A stretch of 64,000 nt of DNA from Fallopia convolvulus (lineage: Eukaryota > Streptophyta > Magnoliopsida > Caryophyllales > Polygonaceae): NCBI GenBank assembly GCA_964016875.1, contig OZ024726.1, forward strand, positions 53,561,325 through 53,625,324. Direction: 5' to 3'. A model generated the notes under the pieces. That model was given only the letters and a program-made list of their open reading frames with translations, was not told where the DNA came from and did not search any database. The position numbers and the translations under genes were made by a program. Below are positions 47,574-58,900 of the stretch, piece by piece. How positions within the stretch are numbered: position 1 is the stretch's first letter; each line of letters starts with the position of its first letter.

Positions 47574-48638
47574 TTAAGCCCCTAAGGCATAGCCATCATC
47601 ATTCTTAAGGTTGAGAAAGTCATTAACATCCAAACTAGTCACTGGTGACCCATCCACATCGTTATTATCGATGTAGTTGGTCTCGGTAGCCCTTTCTTTA
47701 TTCTTTTCAGCTTGGTATAGCTTCACTAGGTGTGGAGCTGTGCGGCATACCTTTGACCAGTGACCAGTCACGCCACATCTGTAGCATGTTGATTTGGATT
47801 TCTGGGAGGATCCTGATGGACCCGTCTGGACCTGTTGCTTCACACCCCCTTTGTAGCCTTGGTTCTCACGGTGATTATCGTGGCTTTTGTTGTAGACTCG
47901 GCCACGTCCATGGCCACCACGGCCACCACGACCACCACGACTCCCATAGTTACCACGACCTCGTCCACGCCCATTGTTACGGCGTGATTGCTGCCCACGT
48001 TCATTGTCGTTCCTATCATGGAACGCTTTGTTCATAGCATTTGCTTCTGGGGCAGCTGTTGAGCCAGTAGGCCTTAGGTTGTGGTTTTTCATTAGGAGCT
48101 CATTATTCTTTTCAGCAACCAACAATACTTTCAACAAGTCAGAATATCTTTTGAAATTTCTTAATCTATATTGTTGTTGCAATAATATGTTTGAAGCATG
48201 CATAGTGGAGAAAGTTTTCTCCAACATCTCTTCCTGAGTGATCGTTTTACCACATAGTCTCAATTGAGAAGTGATCCTGTGGATAGCACTGTTGTACTCA
48301 GTGATGGACTTAAAGTCTTGGAACCTTATAGTGTTCCACTCATGTGTTACTTGTGGGAGCAAAACTTCATTTTGATGAGCATAGCGCTCATTCAGGCTCT
48401 CCCACAATTCTATAGGATCCTCCACAAATAAGTACTCAGTTTTGAGACTCTCATGAATGTGGTGGCGGAGGAACACAATGGCTTTCGCCTTTTCCTGTGG
48501 GGTGGCATTATTGTTTGCCACAATTGTTTCCTCAAGGCCATTTGCCTTGAGGTGAGCCATGGCATCTACCCTCCATTCGAGGTATTTCTGGCCCGATAGG
48601 TCAAGGATGTCAAACTCCCTCTTAGCAATGTTTGCCAT
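47574..48638 (-). CDS. copia-2 gag protein
   Basis: An intact 354-residue frame separate from pol. The N-terminal part (FDILDLSGQKYLEWRVDAM, then an LFVEDPIELWESLNERYAHQ block) is the copia gag core that forms the particle. An Arg/Gly-rich stretch (about 220-255) is followed by a zinc knuckle CYRCGVTGHWSKVC of the CX2CX4HX4C type that binds RNA. The ATG at 48638 is the first in frame after an 890-base leader. It ends 204 bases before pol begins in a separate frame. It belongs to the transposon, not to the host gene set. Confidence 0.93.
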   Translation of the reverse strand: MANIAKREFDILDLSGQKYLEWRVDAMAHLKANGLEETIVANNNATPQEKAKAIVFLRHHIHESLKTEYLFVEDPIELWESLNERYAHQNEVLLPQVTHEWNTIRFQDFKSITEYNSAIHRITSQLRLCGKTITQEEMLEKTFSTMHASNILLQQQYRLRNFKRYSDLLKVLLVAEKNNELLMKNHNLRPTGSTAAPEANAMNKAFHDRNDNERGQQSRRNNGRGRGRGNYGSRGGRGGRGGHGRGRVYNKSHDNHRENQGYKGGVKQQVQTGPSGSSQKSKSTCYRCGVTGHWSKVCRTAPHLVKLYQAEKNKERATETNYIDNNDVDGSPVTSLDVNDFLNLKNDDGYALGA

Positions 48639-48914
48639 TAGTTGCTACATATAAAGATATGCAAATTAAAGGTTAACATAATCAATAATATAATACATGA
48701 GTCGTGTCTAAGACGATTGAAGGACATGTCATATCAAATAATAAATATATGCATGTAGATGATATATTCGGAATGCATAAAGAAAGATTGCGTGAGTCAG
48801 AGAAGTAATCAATATAGATATAGGCATAGACAATAACGTAAGACAAAAGTAAGAGATCATATGAAATGAAAGAAAATTATATAACGGGAATTTTAAAGTT
48901 TTAAAGTCCTTAGA

Positions 48915-48983
48915 GTTCGAGGTCCTTTAAGTCCAAAGTCCGAGGTCCTTTAAGTCCAAAGTCCGAAGTCCTTAAAGTCTGAT
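48915..48983 (-). repeat. 23-bp unit repeated three times in the copia-2 leader
   Basis: Units at 48915-48937, 48938-48960 and 48961-48983 share GTCCGAGGTCCTTTAAGTCC; the third is diverged. They lie between the 5' LTR and gag, in the untranslated leader. Confidence 0.88.
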
Positions 48984-49510
48984 TCCCTTCATCCCCCTTT
49001 TCACTTTTTCACTTCCGACCTTATCTCCTTCCTCCACCTCCATATGCGACCACCTTTACCAAATTTTTCTTTCGACATTCTCCATGGCCGACGACGAGAT
49101 TATGCGTCGTCTTAGAGCCGGTAATAGGAGATTTTTGATTGAGCTTTTCATTTGCCTTGTTCTTATTGTGATTACCAACATCATGCTCATAATTATTTTG
49201 GTTAAAACTTACTTCCAATCCAAGTGGTGAAGTTGAAGATTTTCGAAGGAGAAATCGGTTTAAAGGTAAGCAAATGTAATGTTTTGTTTGTATCTTTTAC
49301 ATATCCAAAAGCATGATTTATTTTTGGTAAGAAATCGTTTCAAATCTAGGAAGAAAAACGAGTTTCTGATGTAGAAGATCCCAAATCGGGCAACTACAGA
49401 GCATACTCCTCAAAAACAGTTTTAGGAAATAAACTTGTTGTATGATTAAGATTAGAAAGAGATAGAATTTGTACCTTGGTGATTAGTGAAGCTCAATTGG
49501 TAATTAGAGA

Positions 49511-49523
49511 CTCGTGCTGATAA
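49511..49523 (-). other. Probable primer binding site of copia-2
   Basis: TTATCAGCACGAG on the minus strand, two bases inside the 5' LTR. It differs from the Met-tRNA site used by copia-1; the tRNA is not assigned. Confidence 0.6.
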
Positions 49524-49525
49524 CG

Positions 49526-49899
49526 TGTTATGAAATGATTATAAAAGCAAGACCACTTTATCTTTTGGAAAGAACACTTAAACAAACTTTATGATAACTT
49601 TTAGATTATTAGAAGAGAGGGAGGGAGAGTAAGAACTTTAGAGAGTGTATTTCTTACTCTACTTTGGTGCAAATTTTACAATGGATGATGGCCATATTTA
49701 TAGGCCAAGAGTGGGGTAAAACTTTGGTAAATCTCCATGATTTATGCATGGAAATAAGGAGGTGAAGAAGGTGAATAATTCACCTTGCACAATTTTCCTC
49801 CATTATACACTTGTTCATACATAATATGTGTAATACATGTGTGTGTAAATAGATAACTTATAGTGTGATAATGTGGACTAAATTTTGGAATTCATAACA
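49526..49899 (-). repeat. 5' LTR of copia-2
   Basis: 374 bp, partner of 43207-43580. Its outer end is 77 bases before the first in-frame ATG of the PPR gene. Confidence 0.96.
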
Positions 49900-49976
49900 C
49901 AAATGTAATTTTTAGCCCGACATGGATTTTTTGAGCTGCTGAAAGCTTGAAACCCATAAGTGGCGGGTTCAGCCAA

Positions 49977-52900
49977 ATGCGGGCACCCCAACTCGGAAGC
50001 AGAGTCATGCCCACCCCCAAATCCAAAACCCTCAGCCTCCTTTTCCGAGCCGCCGCCCGCAAAACCACCAGCTCCGCCAAAAAACCCATCAAATCCGCCG
50101 CCCGCAAAACCACAAATTCTTCCAAGCTCGCCGCTCCCTCCATTCTCTCTATCGCCAATGTTCGCCTTTCTGCTCCCTCCAAACCTTCTTCAACTCCGGA
50201 TTATTCCGATTCTGCTCCCTTAGTTGCGAGTATTTGCGATAATGCGTTTGCGAAAAGGCAAGCCTCTCCGAACTGCTTGATGATGAGCGAAATGATTGCA
50301 AGCACATTGGGCCCTTCCGATTCTCAAAGTGTTCAAGGTTTGTGATTTTGCGAGCATTGTTTCTTTTAAATTTGATGCTGATCGTTCAGGATTGTCGTTG
50401 TCAGTTCAGTCTATGTCACTATTTGCCCTAAATACAAATGCCAGTACTACTGTCAGGCATTGAGAAATTACTGCCGCCTTTGTTAATGTGAAGTGTTAAA
50501 TTGTTTGTCTTTTGCCTTCTCCATATGCTTTAAAAACAGAATTATCAGTCACACATGAACAGCAACAAAATACTGCCATCTGTAGCTGCTAGCCTGCCTG
50601 CTAATTGCCTTTATCAGCATAATCTACAGAATGTCATTCAGAAGTTGTACACTTTTTGAACTCAAATAGAGAACCTACCTAATGAAGCAACACAATGCCA
50701 TTCAGATGGATTTTTTTTTTTGGCAAAATTGTATGCTTGCCTGCTGCTTTAATGAAGCAATTCATTTGATTTGTTCTTATAGAGAAATTTTGTTGAAATG
50801 TTGGATTATTGAGAGACAGAGTCCAACATGTGGATGCAGTGAGACATTTTACGAATATGGAGAGAAGAGTGAGTGAGATACAAAAGGACTTTATCCAGGA
50901 GAGAGGAAAGGGGGTTAAAGGAACTTTTTTATTTTCTTGCTTCATCTAATTTGAGACTCAAATTAATAGGGTTAATTATATATGTAAAGCCTTCAAATGG
51001 ATTTGTCAATAGTATAGAGACTACATATAGAACAACCCTTGACACTTCGATTGAAATGTACACTCTATTAGGACATTGCCTATCCTTTTAATTTATTATT
51101 CTATATTATCCTGAATTATTTATTTTGCTTGCTTTATTTCGTCGAGGATGCAGATGAGCATGCCAAGGATTCAAACATGTTGAGACAGGTCTCCTCAACT
51201 ATAAATGGTTTGAAAATCAACCTTTTCTTCAAAAAACTTTTAAATGTTCATTTTGTTTGCCATTCAGTATTTTCTAAAACTCTTGTTAATACTTGGCCTT
51301 TTATAATGATTGAGATAATAATAGATAATATATTGCATCAATTTCTTTTATCTCACTATGATATGCATCTTTTCGGCTTTTCCCTTGTATGCTTGTTAGA
51401 CATGCCATTTCCTTGAGGATTCAGATCTATTGAAAGACCACCAATGTCATACTTTCTTGGACCTTCTTTAGATAAGGCAAAACACTGCCCGAGTGCTTTG
51501 TTTCATTGTAATGTCTGTTGAAGAAAAGTGGCAGGCATAAATCCTGTAGACTGTAGTAGAAAGAATCAAAATCAAAGGCTAAAATAACTGTCAGAATGTG
51601 GAGAAAAAATGGGCTACCCTGGTTATTCCAGTTAGAATCAAAAGTCAAAGGATAAAACTGATCTTGCTGAACACTGTAAGAAATTATAAACTGTCTAATG
51701 AAGGGCTAGCATTAAGCATAATATTTAAAATTATATTGCAAGATAAGGGGTGCACTAAATGTAAGATATTCAAATATTTTCAGGACATCAAAGCAAGCTT
51801 CACTTTCAGATAACATTACTAACTCGTTGAAAGGCCATTGCTGAACCAAACCACATTCTTGAACAAGTTCAATGTGCAACTTGCAATTCTTCCTCCAGCT
51901 AATACTTATGCCATAAAAGAGGGAAGCTTTTTGATGAGGTTGTCATATTTTTAGTGCCCAAAACTCTTGGAACTCTGCTCATTCTTACTTTTTTTTTTGA
52001 TGAAGAATAAAGGTTTTGTTTGCAGTTCATGCATTGGGAATTTTGGAGTAATTGGCATCATTTAGTTCATTAATGGTTTCTGCTACTTCTGTGACTGCTG
52101 TATTCTTCTTTGATATTGTCAAAGTTTTCTTTCTCATATCTTTCTTTCTTTCTTTCTTTCTTCCTTCACTTTATGCATTATTTCTGTAATAGTTTGCTCT
52201 TTCTTCTGAGAAATATCTCCTAATTATTACCTATATAACCTGATATTGCTGCATGAAGTTGATTGACATGTTTAAATTACGTGTTTGAAACTCATTGCTA
52301 TGCTTTCTGCCACCGTAGATATCTCAGATTTGCCTGTTGATAAGAAATCCGACTCAGAAGAAGCTAGCTTTGTGAGTGCTGAAGGAATGCTTTCCATTCC
52401 AGCAATGCATATGCCAGAACCTGGTTATCACATTCATGTTTCACAGCATAACAAAGAAGTCTCCCGTGAACGGAAAAAGAAGTGGATCCATAAGAGGACC
52501 CAGAATGTAAAGTTTAACAAATTAATTGAATCATGTGCATCGAGACTTGGAACAGGTCTTGCTATAGCAGTTTTTGGTAAATTAGGCCGAGAGACTGGTT
52601 TGAAAGAGTACAAAGCACTTATTGGACTTTGCATTGAGAGTGCTAAGAAAAGTGAAGATGAAGTAGCTTTGATGGAGCAGATTTATAAGGCATATGAGAT
52701 TTTCAAATTGATGAAGGAAGATGGTTGTGAAATAGAGGAGAAGACATATGGGCCATTTCTCATGCTTCTTATTGACATGCATATGGTGGATGAATTCTTT
52801 TTCTTCCTTGGAATAATCAAAGATGAGAATTCTAGGTCACGTTTAGGTTATTACGAGATGTTGCTTGCTATTGAGGTCAATGATGAAACCAAGATTCAAG

Positions 52901-55900
52901 AGTTCACTAATGAAATTACTTTATGTGACAGTCAAAGTACATTACAAGGTACATCTTTGTTATTTTTGTTTGACATCTGGTGCTCTGAACAGAACATGCT
53001 TTATTCTTCATTTTGTTACCCTATATTTCTCCTTTGTCAAAAGAGGGAGTTGAGCTAGCTCTTTCAGCTCTTAGTCAGTGTAATCAGTTTACTATAGATT
53101 TTAGAACTTGTAGCATTTGAGACATTTATTTTCTTTTCCAAATAATCTACCTCACCTTCTAGCTAATTATCATACACGTATTTTGTTTCTACATGATCAT
53201 TTGAATTTCAACGTTTCTGAAAGTCATTATTTTTGTCATTGTTTTCGAGCAAGATGATTGGAGCTTTTTTTGCAACATTTGTTCAAATTTCTAGATTTTA
53301 GCACCCAGCTATCTTCAACTTCTGTCCCTCTGGCTTTGCCTTTATGCTTGCAGCTCTAGTTTCAATGCTCAATTTGTATAATAATTCATATTACAGAACA
53401 TTACTTGATGGCGCTTTGTGACGGAGATAGGAAAAAGGAAGTTTTGGAAGTCCTAGAAAGGATTGATATAACTCAAGTTTCATCAGAGGAAAACCTGTGT
53501 ATTATCTTCAATACCTTGGGGAGGCTATCATTGGAGCACTTTGCAGTGAAGTTCATTTCAGAATTAAAAGAATGTGGTACTGTGTTGTTTTATTTCCCAT
53601 TCATTACTACAGTAATTCAGAGTTCAAGCATGATATCTTGTCTTAGCATGATGATTTATTTATAAACCTAACAAGCACTATAGCTAGACAAAGGGTTTCC
53701 TCATGGAGTTATTCCAGTTTTTAAGACTGCTTGTATGTATTAGCTTGACAAATCTGTACACATCTTTTTGAACTCCAAACTTGAATTGTACAGTACTACA
53801 TTACTTTACTTATCAACCCAGTGTAAACTGTGTAATCCCTCTCATACAGACCTTTTCTCCCTCATCCACTGCTTGATTGTGTGCAATCAATCCTTCCACC
53901 CTTGTCTGCTATTGTAATCGTTTACATGTCTCATTTTTAAACTTTTGAGTATTTTGAGCCATTTAACAAGCTCTTGCAAAGATCAGAAGATGTATAAACT
54001 TTTTAGCATGTGTTTTGAGCCTAACATATGATTTGATGAAGCATTTCCATTCACTTCAAAGTTCGGCCTGCTCATTGCAATTGTACTGCTTTAAATTATT
54101 ACCTAATGTTAGTCAACTAATTGCTATGGATAAATGAGTTCAGTTCTAATATGTTCTTTGTGATATTTTGTTGATTATAATGCTAATTATCTGGCTTAGC
54201 TTTTATATGTTGAAATTATTGTAGCTTTTAGGCATAAGTACTGCTTTCATAGTTTTATTCTTAATCGGATTACACTCAGCCAGCAAAACTTGTAAGTCGT
54301 CAGGAGACATATATTGTCTGGATTGTGCCAAATATTTTTCTAACCTGGCTAAAGGTGCCCCTTGCTATCATGCTAGAGTTGCATGAATGTTTCAAGATAT
54401 ATGTATATCTATGTTTCTTGTATGGTTGAAAATTGTGGTATACTGCCAATACATGTAGTTTGGTTGTGCAGATCCGAGATCGATCCTCATATCCAATTAT
54501 GCTACAAGCATGACAAATGTAGCGGTAAGGAACCACTCGTGAATGTTACTGGAAATTTCCTTGAGGCTTAAAGAGTTAAAAATGAATGCTGTTTTTCCAT
54601 TATTTCTGTTCCATCTACCACAGACTGATCTGCTTCATTTTTTCAGTCTTTTCAGAAACCAGGACAGCACCACTCTGTTTATTTGTTGTATATATGGCAT
54701 TTCATTTTCATCTTTGTAGCATGTGCACTTTTTGTTTCCTTGTGAAAAATTCAAAAGGAACAGAATTCAAAAGAATATGTATAAGTTTTTTTAATAAGTG
54801 CTCAAGAGGCACCTGTATAATGAAACAATGGCTTGGAAAAATGCAATTGGCTCTTTAAACCTAAAGATTTTGTCATACAATACTATTAAAATGCCATTAA
54901 TGGCCTTGAAAAAGGTTATATCTTGAAAAATGTTTCTTCTTTAAATCTGATGTTTAATTCTTTTCAATGCCATCACTACTTATCAACAAGAACAATTTTA
55001 TAGTTTTAATGATTTGATTCTATGCTTTTTCTGATAATTGATTGCTTGGATATTGTTTTTCGTTGCTTTCTGACTTTTGAAATCTGTGCCCTGAAAAGGT
55101 TGAGGAGGTAGTTTCGAAATTCAGAAGCATGCATGTAGAATCAGGAGTGGTACCATCAATTTTATCATATGAGAAGCTTATAAAATTCTGTTGTGACTCA
55201 CTCGAGGTATGTATTCATTATTGTATATTCAAGGGTGTCATATAATTTTGTCTCTCCCTACCTCCCTTGTAAACTTTCTTCTATCTTTGGTAAATTTTGT
55301 TATATCAACTTTGGCTGTATTATCTTTGGTAAATTTTGTTATAATTTGGTATGGGTAATAATTGTATTTATTATGAAATGGACGGAAATATGACAAATAC
55401 GGGGAAACACCATTTTCGGGACAATACAATCATAGCATACAATAAACTGAAATCTCAAATCAATACCATATGGACATGGGCCATGCAAAAGGAGCTTTTG
55501 TGCATCATTGATTTTTATGGTAGCTTTTGTGATGGTTATTTTCTCTATATCACCACTGTTATTCTTCCTCTTTCTTTGTTGCAATCTTTACTGAATTTGC
55601 ATCTTATGCCCATTCTGTAGTCTGAATATGAATTTCTATCTGTTCAAGCTTGAAGACAAAGTATACTAGTTGTCATCGTTGGTTTTTTTTATCAATCTAG
55701 GTGTGCGAGGCTTTAAATATTGCCAATGAGATGTTTGCAGCAGGATTGACTTCATCAGTTGAAACAATCAATTATATTCTACATACATGTGAAGAAAGTG
55801 GTGAATTTCATTTGGTATGTTAAAGACGTGGCCCATGTCTGAGATCCATTTCTGATTATCGTGAAGTATTTTACTGTTTTATGTTTGATATTGCAGCAGC

Positions 55901-58900
55901 TGTTACCGTTGTATTTTGCATGAAAAAATTTGGCTAACTTTGGTTCCATTTATCTGCGGAAGATGAATTATATTTAACAATGTGGGCACATCATTGGAGA
56001 AGATGTATTTGACTACATCTCTTTTAATTTTGTTTGTTGTTTTCTTATTCTATCAAATGAGGATGCAGTTTGACTGTTTGCAGCTGTTGCAGACCTATAA
56101 GTAATAGGATTTATCCACTTATTAATTTCCTCCCAGTAGAGTAAAGGTCCCAGTGAAGGTTGGTATGCTCAGCCAGTATTTGCTCATTGAAGAGTATCAA
56201 ATTGTGGATAGTTGGGACCTGTTTTATGCAAATATTGAAGCAACGGAATAGTTTTAGATAAAGGAAAGAAATGAAATTAAACCATCCTTTCAAAATTTTG
56301 TTTGGTGAATATCTGCCTACTGACAGGCCTGGTTTCTGATTTTGATAAGGCCACTGAGCGGAGGATCTTACACACAGGAAGGTTTGCTGAAAGAGAGCAC
56401 TCTTTAACGTTTTTATTTCATTGACAATTCAAATATGATCCTACAACTGAATGACTGATGCTTGCTTCCAATTAAATAGGAAAATAAGATGACTAACTTA
56501 CTGACCCACTAAATGAGAGAGCAATGACTCAATGCTAAAATATAGGAAACTGACACTTATGAAATAATAGCAATTAAAAAAAATAAACTCCCTTTGACTG
56601 ACTTAATTTAACTTTGACTTAATTTAGCTTTGACTAACTTAAGTAGATGCTGACTTTCTCCTTCTCACATACGTAATCAAAGGCTTGCCTTGTGGAACTG
56701 TATCAGATTTCATAGCCATGTTATAGTAAGATTGTTCAACTGCCAAAGTTGTGGATGGAATTTGAAGTATATTAATTTATATTTGTGTCATAAACATTAT
56801 ATAATCTAGCTTGATGAAAATAGTTGAGAAATTCCATTTGCCTTTTTATTAAATTGCTTTGTATCTGGCTTATGATTGCGTAATGTTATTCTCATATCTT
56901 TCTTACTCCTAATGTAGGTTCACTCCATATATTCGATGCTCAGTCGCTTCGGTTGGCAGTTAAACAGTAACACATACAGGAGCTTGATAAACTTATCTGT
57001 TAAGGCGAAAGATGTGCGTTCTTCTTTTTCGTGCCATGCTAGCTTAGACTAAATCTCTGAGATTGTATAAGTTGACTTGCCTTCTAATTTCTCCCATATC
57101 ACAGTTTGAAGGTGCTTTTTCAATGCTAGAAGATCTAAAAAAGGTGAATGTCAGCCCCTCATCCAGTATGTATAATGCCATAATATCTGGCTTCTACCGG
57201 GAGGTAATATTTTTGCTGTATATGAGCTTCTTTCATAAATTCTTTCTTTCAGTTCTTGATTATGTATACTATGCGTAATTCCTATGATATGGTGCATGCA
57301 GCTAGACCTAAGAGATAGGCCTAACAAGGATAGTAGAACTGCTAATAATATTTTGTGATGGTGCATTTTTGGCTGTGCTTGTGGTTTAAGTTTCCAATAA
57401 ATTGGCTATGGATTCTCATATTTAAGTGCCTACTTTGTAGTCATATCACCTATGGCTGGGGCAGATGAATCCGGCCTGTGATCCATGGCTGAGCCAGATG
57501 AATGCAGCCTTTCCATTTTTTGTGCAAATTGTGCCTATATTAGATATTTTTGTGATCTTGACTTGAACTGAAAATGAAGTTTGTGATCTTGAACTGAATG
57601 TGGAGGTTCTTTGGGACAATATTGAGCTTAAGTTTGCTCAAGGAAGCTGATGCCTCTTATATAGTGGAACCTTGTTTACTAATTTGTATTTTTGTTGAGC
57701 ACTGCTTGATTTTTTTTTCCCAGAAGACATTTTTCTTTTTACCCATGCAGAATGCTATTTGTGTTTATTGATAGTTTTATAAATGATTTAGAAGTTAGAC
57801 TTCCCAGGATCGCGTCACCTGATTTCTGTTCTAGACTTCTAGCTATGGGTACCCTTTCCACCTATTCAGAATATTTGATTTTCTGTACTTCCTTGCTTTG
57901 CCATAGCTTGGCTTATTGGGCCTTACAACATAACTATCTCTTATATCTGTATACATCAAGGTTATCGGGTAACATTTTTTCCCCTTATTTCTTTGCAGAA
58001 AAATGTCAAGGGTGCATTGAAAATTTTGAAGCAAATGGAAGCAGCGAATGTAAAACCAGATTCAATAACTTTCGCATTACTCATCGCAAATTGCGACAGT
58101 GAGAAAGATATTACTAAGGTTAGTCGATCTATTTAATGTAACGTCTAGGATTGATAAGTGAGAAGTGAGGTGGTGGATTTCAGTAAAAACATGGGTATTT
58201 AAGAAAATAAAGTGCTCATTCGACCACAAAAAAAAAGAAAATAAAGTGCTCAATGTCAGTGGTTAGATATTGCTTCTCTGGCCTAGTACATGACTACATG
58301 TAACAGCTGAGAACTTTGTTTTAGCTAAAGTCTGAATTTGAAACAACATACTGATATGAATATGTTGAAGTTAAAATGAGATGTTTTCTTAGCTTTGTTA
58401 AGTTAATAATAGATAACAAGATTTTAAAAATAGCTAATTTCATTATAACAAAACAGGCAATAACGTTAGAGTCTCAGTTAAGTACATGCTGGTGCCATGG
58501 ACTGTGTATCCGAGCTAAATAAATAGTTGCTGAGGTCGTCTAGAGTGTTTTCAGAGGGCTATAGAACAGTATGGATATTTCTAGATATGTATAGAAGCTT
58601 ATGGAAACTTCTAGAAGAGGGTAGACCCTGATGGATTTGTTATTTTATTCTTATTTTCTCACCCTCTATACACCTAGGAGGAAGGGCTATTGTGGTTGTC
58701 ATTTATGGCTCTACATGGAAGCCTAGGGATGCATTTTTTTTTCATTTAAATTCTTAATTTTTACTGTCATGTAATCCTGTTTCATGAGAAAGCATGGATA
58801 GTAAATTAGTAACACTGTAATACGGTATAAGCATATTTGTTTGCTTTTCGAAACTATTAGCCTTGTTTGAAATGATTTTTTTTATAGATGGTGCTTTCAG

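Larger units (their letters stand above)
43207..49899 (-). mobile_element. Ty1/copia retrotransposon with 374-bp LTRs (copia-2)
   Basis: A 6693-bp element with two 374-bp LTRs (TGTTATGAA...TTCATAACA) that I count as differing at four positions. The target duplication is perfect: CAAAT at 43202-43206 and 49900-49904. The PPT AAGGGGGAG abuts the 3' LTR, and a primer-site-like TATCAGCACGAG follows the 5' LTR. It carries a full gag frame and a pol region broken by one frameshift and one stop. Its 5' LTR side faces the PPR gene, in opposite orientation to it. The near-identical LTRs indicate a recent insertion. Confidence 0.97.
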
